NCBI RefSeq assembly: GCF_000143415.4
Contig: NW_003314282.1
Coordinates: 1,480,100 to 1,544,099, forward strand
Length of the DNA stretch: 64,000 nucleotides
Source: Selaginella moellendorffii
Taxonomy: Eukaryota > Streptophyta > Lycopodiopsida > Selaginellales > Selaginellaceae
Direction: 5' to 3'
Shown here: positions 11,060 through 22,248 of the stretch, in pieces
Layout: each line of letters opens with the position of its first letter
Numbering within the stretch: the stretch's first letter is position 1
The notes under the pieces: model-generated
Database searches by the model: none
What the model was told of the DNA's origin: nothing
What the model saw: the letters and a program-made list of their open reading frames with translations, nothing else
Position numbers and translations under genes: made by a program

Positions 11060-12697
11060 TTAACACACACTACAAGGAATTAAAGGTAGCCGTTGCTTAG
11101 AAGGGCTATGCCACGGCAGATTAGAATCTAAGCTCATTGCTTGCACCCCTTGTAGTGGAACTGGCTTGAACTTCAGCAATTTTGCATAGCGTTGGAGTAG
11201 AAGTAGCATATACTCATAAACATAGTCCATTGTCAGTTGTTCTTGCAAGAAATTCTGTGCACATCTTCCCAGTGATAAAGCCTGTAAAGAAAAGTTGAAT
11301 TAAACAATTTCCTTCCACTAATTATGTCCTTACTTTGTGTGGAAAAGTGTTTCCCCATTCTACCGCTTCCTGAATTGATTGACATATTTTGGTTTTCCTT
11401 ACTGGGATGAAGTGGAGGTATGGGATCAGTGATCTAGAATAAAATTCTAAATACTGAGGATTGATTTGAAGCATTGTTGATCCACAAGACATCACATACT
11501 TCAGACTCACGGACCAGCCAATTCCTTCAACATAAACTTTGTACCTGCAAAAAGAATATTAATTCATTCCACTGAAAGATAAAACTCCAGCACTACCTAT
11601 ATGAGCATTGCTTGGATAGATCAGAAGAGCTGAAATTATTTTTAATTTCGTCATCCCAGTTCTAGCAATACCAAGAATTAGAAAAATTGTATGAAACAGA
11701 TCATAAAAAAATCACCTGATGATACACAAGAATGCTTGTGGAAGAATTGCATTGCACCAGCATTGGCCGAATTTTTCCCATCCAAGTATTTCCTTTCCAC
11801 TGCGCAATTGGCTCCCTTTGGAGCCACTTAATCTTTTCAGCTCCAGAAAAGATCTTCTCCCTCTCCACAGTCCAGGGAGCAATATTCACCTCTGGCCTAA
11901 ATGATACTATTAAAAATATAGCTTCTAAAAAGAATAAAAAAATTTACCAGCCCCAGAAAGACCAATCTGGAAAAACAATATCGTAGTGCTCGTCCCGCGT
12001 AGTGCAGTAAGAGAAAAGAGGAGGCGGTGGCCAGACCGAATTGCTTGAGTAGTTCTTCCGCAAAACTTGTGGGCGATCTCCACACATAAACATGAGCTCC
12101 AAGTCTGGAACTTGTCCCGGGAATTCCTCGAGAAGCATACGAATCCCCCACAGCGTGTACTGTGCCCGGGTCTGGTAGCAATACCTATATCGCTCCATGT
12201 ATAGCTTGCCATCGACGATCACCACACGAAAGTCCGCCTTGGACTTGGCTTCTTGCAAATCCCCCTGTGAGATCCCTGTGTTCTTCCAGGGAGAGAGGTC
12301 GCGCTCGATCCACTTGAAGTAATCCGGGCATTTGCCTTGGGCTTGAGCCGAGAAGTTGCAATTGTGGAGCTCCTCTAACGTGGAATTGACGGAATTGAGC
12401 TGAAATTGCTAAGAAACCTCAGTGAGTTAGAAATTCTGGATAGTACTCTCTCTCTCTCTGTCTCTCACTCTCTCACACCTGAGGAACTTCCAAGGGGAGC
12501 TTGATGACCAGCAAGAGAATGACGATTCCAAGGCTTGTGACGATGATCTTGTTCTTGAGAGTCATGTTTTGGAGAAGTGAAAAGGCTCTGCCTTTGCGGC
12601 CAAACAAGGAGTCGTGAGCTTGTTGTAGTTCTAGAGTGCCTGGTGCTTGGACAGCACTATGGTAGGGACCAGGAGGTTGAAAGAAAAATTTGATCAT
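11060..12697 (-). CDS. GT90 / CAP10-domain (DUF821, rumi-like) protein O-glucosyltransferase family
   Basis: Six minus-strand exons (12697-12479, 12408-11948, 11896-11716, 11661-11597, 11544-11334, 11281-11060) join in phase with GT-AG introns to give 452 residues. An N-terminal cytosolic stretch of about 48 residues is followed by one hydrophobic span (KIIVTSLGIVILLLVIKLPL, about residues 49-68), as in a type II Golgi/ER protein. The CAP10 core is clear: PDYFKWIERDLSPW, FRVVIVDGKLYMERY, the family hallmark DIVFPDWSFWGWPEVNI, QWKGNTW, YKVYVEGIGWSVSLKYVMSCGS, and the C-terminal YVYEYMLLLLQRYAKLLKFKP. Family members transfer glucose or xylose to proteins or wall polymers; the plant substrate is not readable from sequence. 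The length is near that of other plant members and the frame is intact. Confidence 0.9.
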
Positions 12698-13504
12698 GTC
12701 AATGTCAGGACATTGTCACAAGGTTTATATTTCACAAGAAGATATTCTGGAAACCACCTCCAGAAGTCAACAAGTTTCTTTAAAGTATTAAACTCTCAGA
12801 AGTATCAAAGATTTCTTTCAAGGATCTGCGGAAGCAAAGTAATAATCCTTTCATGTTGTTTCTTTGCAAGAAATTATCAGAACCTTGTTTGTAATTACTA
12901 ATGATTCAAAAAGCGATCAGTGGAGCTTGTTGGGATGAATGATGATATGATGTGATCTGGAATAAAGTTCTTTGCACTTGGAATCATTTAGTCACGACAC
13001 CGCCAAAAACTTTGTTCCTAAATCTGTACCAAGGATAAGTAAATTCTAGAGTAGCTTTAGAAAAGGGAAGGAAAAAAATGGAAAAAAAAAAAAAACTATA
13101 CCTCATGGTTGTAAATACTCTCTACCAGAAAGAAAAATGTTAGAACTCATCTTGGACTTTTTGCATAAAGATTCTCGTGACTTGTCCTAGCAAGCTACAA
13201 AATGTGTCATGCAAGAAATAACGCGTGATCGGAAAACTTGCCTGTTTTCCTGTCACCCTTTTGTTCAAAAATGAATGACAGAAACACAAAAGAAGGGTCA
13301 TTAGCGCCCAGCTGGAGGCACGAGACCACAAATTGGTTCTTCTAAGGAGGACCATACCTTATGCCTGGAAACGTCACAGTTTTCATGCCAGTGCTGCTGT
13401 CCAGAAATTAACGCAAATAATCATTGAAACAGCGAGAAAGGAAAAGAGACATGACTTACAACAAGCGTTTTGCCTATTTCACCTGGTCTGGGAGACGAGA
13501 ACTT
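12698..13504. other. Probable 5' flank of the GT90 gene
   Basis: No gene is supported. A minus-strand open frame at 13140-13355 has no recognisable motif. The stretch is expected to hold the promoter and leader of the minus-strand glycosyltransferase. Confidence 0.4.
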
Positions 13505-14100
13505 ATTAAGAAGCTGATCTCCCAGACTCGGAACGAAGAACTTGCTTCGCTATGGTGGCTCCTCGACTGGCATCCCCATGATTGTTACACGCCGAGAGCA
13601 AACACTTCCAAGCAACTTCATCCAGCTTGCCTCGGCCTCGTAAAGCAACCCCGCCCATCCCAAGGGATCCAGAGCACACCTGCGGTGCTCCGGAACTGGC
13701 CGAAGTTAGTAATGTGTGGATATATATCTATGCTCGAACATACTGGAGCATCGAGCTAAGTGTTCCAAGCTTTGCAGTGCAGCCCAACGTGAGAACAAGT
13801 CTGGAGGATGCACGTATAGCTTACTTGATCGATCCGCCTCGAGGATTTTCTCTCCGTGGCATCTCATTCTGCTTGGAGCACGCCGCTAGCATCGAAAGCA
13901 CCGACTCGGATCCCCTCGAAAAACTCCCCTCTTTGGGCATATGCTGTTGTCGTCGTGTTCCAAAACAAAACAGTCCTGTTCTTCATCCTGTGAAAAGCTT
14001 CTCTGGGTCCATCTTATACGTGTGCCACCAATGGCAACGATCGCCTTGGAATCGAAACCACAAACGAGGATCCTCTCGTGGGGAGCTTATAGTTTTCAAT
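13505..14100 (-). pseudogene. PPR pseudogene fragment (minus strand)
   Basis: Read on the minus strand, this stretch shows PPR debris in several frames. First comes an S-motif end (REAFHRMKNRT), then a P motif (WNTTTTAYAQRGEFF), an L2-like piece (YTCILQTCSHVGL), and an E1-like end (DEVAWKCLLSACNNHGDAS) just above 13510. Stops and frame changes separate the pieces. It is 3'-end material of a PPR gene distinct from the plus-strand copy beside it, with which it is arranged head to head. Confidence 0.75.
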
Positions 14101-14128
14101 CCTACTCGAAGCGATCGAATGCTCCTTT

Positions 14129-15330
14129 GCCAAGAAATCGTGGGAGGCATGATTGATGAGTGCAGTTCTTGGACAGCCAATGCCGAGCCTTGGGGAACGA
14201 CATCGACTGCTCCTCACACAACGCGAGCCTCGATCCAGGCATCCGCGACCCTGCAATGCACAAGGCATGGCGCGGGTCCGAGACTCTGGGCAGGATTCGG
14301 GCACGCTGCTCGGGAATATCATCTTGAAGATGTATGGCAGGTACCGGAGCGCGCCGCTGGCCTTTGATCACATCACCGCCAAGAACGTTTTCAGCTGAAC
14401 GATGATGATCTCCGCATATGCCCAGAATGGGCATCCTTGGGAGGCTCTCCAGATCTTTCATGGAATGGAGGGGGCTTTCGCCGATGAGTTCGTCTCTGGT
14501 GCGTGCTGCAAGGTGGGCGCTCTCGGACAGGGGCGGGCGATACCCCAGCGCATGGATTGCATTGCGATGTGGTGATCCAGAACACTCGTGAGCATGTACG
14601 TAAAATCTGGCTCTTTGGGCGAAGCTTGTGAGGTGTTTTCATTCCATGGCTGTGAGAGATGTGATCTCCTGGAACTCAATGCTACCAGCATTTGCCAAGA
14701 AAGGGCATTTCGAAAATGGTATAGAGCTGTTTGGGAAGATCGACGTTGAGCCTGGCCTCACCCCCTTTGTAATATTCTGGGATTGTGCTGTTCTTCTTTC
14801 GGCCATACTGGTTTTTTTTCTTGCACAGCCGAACTAGACATCCGCAGATCATTTCCCGGTAGCTCGATTCCGACTTGGTTCTCAGAACGCGCGTATGCAA
14901 AGAGCACTACAGAAGCTAGAGATGGTTTCAACAGGGCGAGCAGCAGAGATCATGTCATCTGGAATGCTACGATTGCAGCAAATTCCCACGCCAGTGATTT
15001 TCTTGAAGCTTTTAAGCTCCTGAGAAGGATGGAACTTGATGGAGTCAGACGTTTTCCACCATTCTCCCCGCTTGTGCGAGCTCCTCTGGCCTCCGGTTTG
15101 GGAAGGAGATTCTTTCTCAATCGCTCCAGTGTGGTACAAGCGACCAAGTCGTGCAAACAGCAGCATTTAACATGTATGCAAAAGGTGGCAGCCTTGAAGA
15201 AGCTAGAGCTTTGTTTCAGGAGATGGAGACACAGTGTCTTGGAGTGCCATGATTTTTGCCCATGCCCAGTTTGGGCATAGCTGGGAAGCTCTCCAGCTCT
15301 ACAGAGGGGGAGCCTAGCTGGATAGTGAGG
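14129..15330 (+). pseudogene. Truncated PPR pseudogene, copy of the 35077-37389 gene
   Basis: Nearly base-for-base similar to about 35060-36370 over its length. It carries a TGG-to-TGA nonsense change at 14396-14398 (TGG in the intact copy), a 9-base deletion just before it, and further small deletions that shift frame repeatedly (around 14470-14580, 14620 and 14850-14890). Similarity stops abruptly near 15330 (gagcctagctggatag), so the last 40 percent of the gene is absent. It is dead as a protein-coding gene. Confidence 0.92.
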
Positions 15331-18300
15331 ATTTCCCTTTTAAGGGTTTTTCATGTTTAATATTCGAATTTATTTGGAATATGTGATGATAAATATAATG
15401 CATATTTTAGAATTTAGTAACATTAAAAGCCCTAAATATGAAATTAATTCAAACTTTGACCATCTTGTGAGCTAGAGGCTATGAATGTTTTCTTGGGTTT
15501 TCTAAATATGACTAAATCCCCATTGGCAGATTTGATTTTGTTTTTCCAATGTTTAAGGATGACTCACAGCTTTACACAGCACATTTTTAGTGTTTAGGGT
15601 TTCTTTGTTCTAGTTATGGCTTCTTCTTCGCCAGTGGGCTTGGTGAGCCCCACCATTTCCAGAATGGTCCCCTTCCTCTTTGTCATGGCCCCCCCTCTCT
15701 GCATGGATTGGATTTGCCACCTTCGAGTTCTTCAATTTCAAAAGGTACTTCTTTATGTGCACCTCTAAATCATTTGTCCAAAGACAGGATGATGTCTTCA
15801 AAGACCAAGACGAAAACAGTTCGGTTTTGGTCAGCACCGAACTGAAAAACAAAGCCTTTTTCTCCAAAGACTTCGTCTCCAAAAGCTTTGTCTTCAAAGC
15901 CTTTGTCTTCCGATGCCAAAATTTTGTTTCCCAAGATCAAGCAATTCATCTACAAAGCAAGGCTGTCTTGTTGTGTGATAAACACTTTTGGTACTAAATG
16001 CGTAGAGTGTGATTATCTTCCAACATATATAATTTTGAGCTCAAACTCTGAGGAAGAGAAAGGACAAGAACGTCCAAGGAAGACAAGGGCAGCTGAAGAA
16101 TTTATCACATCTTATATCAACTACTATTATGAAGATGATGCGGAAGAAGATGAAGATGAAGAGCTAGTTTAATATATGAGTGGATTATATAGTGTGGGTC
16201 AGCTTTATCCAGTTTCATTTATAGTGTGGGTTTGCTTTCATTTAATATAAGTACTTCCTAATGTTTTCTTTATAGTATAGATATTTTTTTAAAAAATTAT
16301 TACTTTATATTAGTCAAAAGATATACATACATTATTTTAATCAGAGTCCTAATGGATTTTCCTCTACCAATTTAAGGTTGAAAACCTGTTCCTTGTTGTA
16401 TGTCTTTATCACTTTCTTCCCCTTTGGTTGTAGCATTGAAGTTTCTTTCTCTTCCAACCATCTTTTTTTAATATAGTTTGCAACTTCTTGATCTTGTTCT
16501 AATGATAGTATATGATGGCCATTATTGGCAACTGTGGTGCTTCTTGTGCCACTGAAAAAGTTTAAAACAACCCCTTTTTCATGTGTTGTGCAGCATATGA
16601 GAAAGCCAAAGGTTGGATTTATCTCTAACCTTCTAACCATGTTGGTGTCGTTGTTGTACAGTGGCTCCATATTTTCCTAAATAAATTCAAAGCCTTCGTC
16701 ATGGAGGTGGTAGAAGGCTGCTATGGCAAATCTTGGAGATGAGGCCTTTGGTCTTGCCAAAGACATTTTCATCATTGATTTTTGCAATGATTTATGTTAA
16801 TATCGAGAGAATTTAACCTTTGTTTTGCCAAGTCTGTCGATTATGTAGCCAAATGGAAAGTCACTTAGAATTGTGTATGATTGATGGATTTTCACACATC
16901 GCCAGTGACACTCTTTGTAGACCATTGGCAGTCAATCCTCTATATAAAAGATTGCAATTCATCCATTGTCATCCACAATCTTCTTTGCCATAGTTACTAA
17001 GTGGTTGATGAGGTCATTCATGCAAACTTCCCAACCCTCTATCTTTCCTTTCTCATTAGAGTAGTTATAAGGTAGCACACATAGTACAAGGTGCACTCTA
17101 TAATTATGGAGGTTATTCTTCTTTGTAAATTTAATTCCTATCATCTTGAGAACTCCTTCATTGCTTTCTATTTTGTGTTGAGTTTTCTCAATGTCACTAT
17201 CTTGAGGAGCCCACTAATACCATTCCTCTTTCATGTTAAAATGACAATCTGTATTGGATTGCCTAGTCCTTCCTTTTTCTACTTCTTCTTTGGTGTGGTT
17301 TTGTTTAGTAGTAGTATAAAAAGTACTTGTGAACATTCTCAAGGCTTGATGGTGTGTAATCCTCTAAAAGAGACAATTTGGAAATGCCTTTTTTACCTTA
17401 TTTTATGCAAGCTCCAAAAACTTGGTGATCTAATGTTACCTTTCACACCAAAGACAAAAGTTATTATCATCCTTTGACACTCAATTCTTCTATTGGTTTG
17501 GCTGCTCCAAGAGGTCCACCACCCATTAGTCATGTGCCTCTTAAGGGAAATCTACCTTTGCCAAGTGATAGAGTTTTTCTATATGAAATCCTATGTTTCT
17601 CAAGTTAAAAGTAGTCACCATCTTTGTTTAGTTCCTCCTAAGGCACGCTTCATCCAATGTGTAATACCGATTACAGACTTTCTAGGTGGCTAGCTTTTTC
17701 ACTTCTTTAATAGATATGTTCTTTATCTTCTCCATGGCTTTGATAATGATGTCATTTCAATCTTGTTCTTCATAGAGAAAACATAAAATAAAATAGAATA
17801 AATCCCATAACAAATAGATATTAAAACCACATACCAGGAAAAGGATTTTGGCGATAAACCAATGAGTGAAAAAGTACTAAATATTTCTCTTTTTGCCCTT
17901 CACGTCATATTGTTGATCATGATTGATCATCAAGCCTTCCTTCTATGATATCTTTATTATCATAGTAGAATTGATAAATGCTATAAAGAGTGTTGTGGAA
18001 GCCATTTATTCAAATGCCATATTCATTGATGTTGCAAAGAGATTCATGAAAACACCATTCAAAACTGAGTAATATAAAATGATTTACTTATTCATATGAT
18101 GGATGGTTTGATATAACTATAGTACATCCTTGTTTTTCCACTTGGACATGTTTCTCCTTGTCAAAAGGAAAAAAAAACCATTAATCACAGTAGCCCAAGC
18201 CTTCAAAAATCTTTTTCCCATTGCACACAAGGAATATAATTCCTCTAAGCCAGCTCTAATTTTGATTTTGATCCAACTCCCTTTCAAACTCATTGTTCTA

Positions 18301-18689
18301 ATCCACCCAGCATTGATCCCACTTGGCCTTGATTTCTTTTGTCACATAAGTAATTCTCTGCAATTAATTCATGATGGAAAGGATGAACTTGCCTTTCTCA
18401 TAGAAATATCCCTAAAAACAGAAAATGTCAATCATCTTCTCATTTAGAGTAGAAACTTTTCACACAGCCTCGTTAAGCAAAGGATTGATGGTGTGAGACA
18501 CAAATCTCTAAACCCCAAAGTGGAGCCAAGAGGGTGCCATATGGTAATGGTTAAAATAGAAGCCAAATGAGTATAACATGTTTGGATTAAAAGTTTCAAC
18601 TTGAAAAGTTAAAAGTGGGAGTGGAACTCCCAACAAAGTGCTTAAGGAACAAGCATGAAACAATCAATAAATGAGCCTCTAAAAAAGGG
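15331..18689. other. AT-rich intergenic region with decayed coding-like DNA
   Basis: No intact gene. The stretch 15600-16170 has an open plus-strand frame ending in an acidic tail (DDAEEDEDEELV). The minus strand from about 17200 to 16341 reads as one protein-like sequence interrupted by a few stops (see the separate entry). The rest shows nothing recognisable. Confidence 0.5.
16341..17200 (-). pseudogene. Decayed minus-strand ORF, probably transposon-derived, unidentified
   Basis: Minus-strand frames from 17144 to 16959 (LHNYRVHLVLCVLPYNYSNE...) and 16670 to 16341 (MEPLYNNDTNMVRRLEINP...) are joined by readable stretches such as LPMVYKECHWRCVKIHQSY, FPFGYIIDRLGKTKVKF and FAIAAFYHLHDEGFEFI, broken by single stops. 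I do not recognise the family. Its setting among dispersed repeats suggests a dead mobile-element protein. Confidence 0.4.
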
Positions 18690-19830
18690 ATACAAGAGAA
18701 TTAACACATAGAGCTTGAGGTCGAGTTTGAGATGGAAACTGAGTCTGAGCTTGAGGCCAAGACTGAGACTATGACCGAGACTAAGACCGAGACTGAGACT
18801 AAGATGGAGACCAAGTCTAAGTCTAAGTCTGAAACTAAGTCTGAGTCCAAGGGTGAAAACCCAAAGCAATCATCTCATAGACTATAGAGGGATTTGGTGA
18901 GTTAAAAGGATAGTAAAGGGAGGACTCTAGTAGAACTAATTTGGCTAAGAAAGGCTAGTATGATTAAAAAAGGTTATACCCATATAATGGGTGATAATAT
19001 AACCACTAAGGAATCCAAGATTAGAGTGAACATAAATGAACAAGTAGGGAAACTTAATAAAGTGTTTAAAAATTAGCTTGAACTCCCCTAGGAGATCAAA
19101 TGGTCAATGCTTTCAATCCAAATGTAAATGGCACTACCTATTTAGATACCTAGCATGGCTTATTAGAACCTTACTCTAGCCACATAACTAGGGCACTCAA
19201 AGGTGGAAGGTGAAGAGAGTACTCATGAGGCTCATGTAGAGTCATGGTGTTTCAAAATGTTATTCCAAAGTCCTAGAGTGTGGAAAGGAAAAGGAATAAT
19301 CCTCTTGTACAGTGACTAAGGGCATGGTTATGTAGTGAGGAAGTCCCAAAGGTCAATAGGACTTAGTGGTTTGGCTTTTGGGCCCTAACTCAGTGGCAAT
19401 GTTGGTGAGCACTACCATAAACAGAATGGAACTTGGTGGGGAGCGATTGAGGGATATTAGAAAAAGGTGTTCTCTTTGTCTCTAGGCATCCGAAGGGTGC
19501 TAAGGTGTGATCAAGGGATGACCACTCATGGATGGATAGCCTAGTCTTTGGGAGATAGGCCTATGGTATGAGTGGTTTTAGACTACCAATGAAACAAAGG
19601 TGAATGAATATGACTTTGTAACGGGCTAATATGTTAATGGTACCTTTGGGTGTCTATAGTGGGATTAAACATGTGAAGCACTTGAACCAAGTGTAAAGGC
19701 TGAGTGGCATAGATGCCATTCATGGGGCTAACATGTCCCTAAGTTGGGAATAAGATTTATAGAGGTTGTGAATGATACTCCTCCAAGTGGTTGAAGGTGT
19801 GGTTAAAATATAATAGAAAATTTAGTTGCT
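18690..19830 (+). repeat. Dispersed ~1.2-kb repeat, copy 1 (pair with 60930-62135)
   Basis: Aligns along its whole length with 60930-62135 in the same order and orientation: a GAG-rich tandem tract, then shared blocks such as ggtgataatataaccacta, gttccattcatgg-type segments, and a common end near aattta-gttgctt. Divergence is moderate. It is possibly an LTR of a retrotransposon, because the other copy ends TTACA and is followed by a tRNA-Met-like primer site. Confidence 0.75.
18716..18855 (+). repeat. Degenerate hexanucleotide tandem tract (GAGNNN)n
   Basis: Roughly 23 successive six-base units of the type GAGACT, GAGTCT, AAGACC or AAGTCT, giving purine-rich strand asymmetry. On the minus strand it translates to an L-x-L-S-L run, which is a by-product of the repeat and not a gene. 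Confidence 0.85.
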
Positions 19831-21590
19831 TAAATAAAAGAGGTTTGCTATTGTGATGAATCTTGATTTTCTTCATTACATTAAAAAACTTTCCTCACAA
19901 AGCATCTCTACAAAAACGAATCATCAACTAAAGGAGTCATAGCTTTTTTAGCAATTGAGCCACTCTTCACGCTACTTATCTTTGTCTTCCCTACATCTTC
20001 TCCATCTATTGACTTAGGAAGAATGTCCTTGGATGCTACAACAATCAATGAAAAGGGTAAAGCAGATGAAGAGGGCAGCGCTAAAGAAGAGGGTAAAGAG
20101 GGCAATGCAAATAAAGAAGGCATAACAAACAATGAAAGGTGATGGAAGATGAGAATTATGAGGATGCAAAGATGAAGGTAGAGGAGATTGCTAAGAAGGC
20201 GATAGAAGAGAAGAATGATATGAAGTCAAATGAGGAGTAAAAGAATGAGATGGCAATAAAGGAGGAGGTGGGCGAGAAGGTGATTGAGCAGAACAAATGT
20301 TTCCCTCACCAATACCCTCCCTCTATTCTTGTAACATCTTCCTTGCACACTTCTTCCTAGCATTTTTGCATCTTTCTATATTGGGTGAGAAAACAAAACT
20401 CCTTATCTTGTGAGGAACCATTGAGTGCAAGAGAACTCTAAGTGCCTTACCCTTTCTGGCCACCTCCTAAACCTAAATCATGCCACTAATCAAGGGATAT
20501 TAGATTGGTAGGAAGAATCCTGGCCACTCATTCAAATTGATGCTCAATACATTAATTATAACTACGATAGTAAAACTGTCATCGGTTTAAAATAAATAAT
20601 TATGATAATTCAGCACCAATATGCAAAAAAAGTGGCACTTTCAGTGGAATAATTCCTATATTAATGATGATTAAGTGCCAAAACACTAACATTTATTACA
20701 ATGAAATTGAAAGAGTAAAGGAGTTGCCCCTTTAATACAATAGGTATGTAGTTTTTGAGTTGCCAGCAGCAACATTGCCAACCTCAGGCATGGTAGGAAT
20801 GGAGCATCCTTTGGATGGACATTGTTGGACATAAACTGAGAAGACAACAATAACAAAGTTTCAAAATACATGACAACTTCACGGTGTGCAAGCATAATAT
20901 CTTGTGATAACTCCTTTTGCAATTTCTACCATACTATAGAAAAAATAAACACACAAGATTGGATGGGAACAATCGCCACAACCTTACCCAAAGATGCAAG
21001 AGTTTGTAAGTACATGCAGGAGACCACATACAAAAAAAAAGGTGAAGCAAGATTGTTGAGGTGCTTATACTGTAAACAACATTTGATTTGCTTAGAAACA
21101 TGTAGTTGCAAAGTGTACTACTGTCGGCTCACAACACCAAGTACATAAGGCTGGGTATACACTGTGAATATTACAGACATGATGTTCCATTGGGGAAAAG
21201 TAGATGAGATTGTGAGGAGTTTTGACGAATGATTGAGGAGAGGTCAAGAACAATGAAAACCCCCAAATCGACTACACATTTGATTGTTAAAGATATCATG
21301 GCAAAGGAGCTTTTCTCAAAATCAAATGGTAGTTGCAAACATTTGACTGAGAAGGAGCTTAAAGATCTATTCAATTGCATGGAAAATATTAAAGATGATC
21401 GAAGGTACTTAACATTGAATTGCTTCTAATGGTTTCTCTACTTATTGACAATATTGTGTATGTAGGCTGAGATGTTGGGTTTATAAAGTTTAGAGTGAAC
21501 TTTGACCAAATAAAGATGAGTTCAGTAGCATTCAATACTTGGCACAACATGTAAAAATTGATTTCTTCCAAAGATCTTTATTCCATTTCA
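19831..21590. other. Repeat-rich intergenic region
   Basis: Short frames only. The segment 20040-20270 is Glu/Lys-rich in reading and low in complexity. A plus-strand open stretch at 20870-21148 may belong to the transposon protein that ends at 21782, but stops interrupt it. Confidence 0.4.
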
Positions 21591-21782
21591 AGTAAGAGAT
21601 GAAGCAAAGCAGCATTGTCATGGGATGAAAATGTCAACCAAAGGACTTGGTAATGGTGTGGACTTTGTCCATAAGATGCAACAAGGAGGAGACCTCCAAA
21701 ACTCTTGGGTATACTTTGACTTTAGTTATCATGTTAAAGGGTGGGTAACTATGGGCACTCATGTATATGATCATAAGTAAGT
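21591..21782 (+). pseudogene. Transposon-protein remnant with GW..M..HVYDHK motif, copy 1
   Basis: Reads KMSTKGLG....V....M..GGDLQNSWVYF..., then VKGWVTMGTHVYDHK. It shares spacing and residues with 42281-42450, although the DNA between the two differs elsewhere. Recurrence of the same decayed protein suggests an ancient transposable-element family in this genome; I cannot name it. Confidence 0.5.
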
Positions 21783-21914
21783 TTTTATTACAACCACATA
21801 ATTTTTAATGGATATTATATTACAAACTACAAAAGTTGTTAACTATTGCAATATGTGAGTTCAAACAAGAAGACTAGTTGTTTTGGACACTACTAAACCA
21901 AGTTTACTATATAT

Positions 21915-22248
21915 CAAACTTTGTTGATTGATTTAGGGAATCATACTATATATTAATATTGATACTTAGCAATCTCACTTAGTTCAATTGGGCTTGACTC
22001 AAGGGGTAAGGTGTCAAGAGAGTAAAGCTTTTGGGAGATCTGTGACTTTTATCTTCCATTTACCAAAGTATGAACATGTAAGGAAGTGTGGTGGATTATA
22101 AATAACAAAAAAAAAACAACTCAAGAAATTATCTATAGAGATTCAAATATATAAAGAAAGACCAAAGTGTATCCTTTTTCCTAATCAATTAAGGGTCTTG
22201 AAAGGTTAAGCATCCTTAGGTCAGAAAGTCTAAATTCATGAGTTTACA
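21915..22248 (+). mobile_element. 5'-truncated Cassandra-like TRIM element
   Basis: Contains the core typical of the complete copies (tgggcttgactcaaggggtaaggtgtcaag, split across 21989-22018), a polypurine-like aagtgtggtgga at 22085-22096, and a 3' terminal repeat at 22097-22248 that begins tataaataac and ends gtttaca. The 5' repeat is absent and the 3' repeat has lost the second half of its 5S-like block. Confidence 0.75.

Noticed and set aside
18642-18869. Minus-strand Leu/Ser repeat protein
   Set aside because: It is only the translation of a hexamer tandem repeat shared with 60955-61185, where the same frame is broken.
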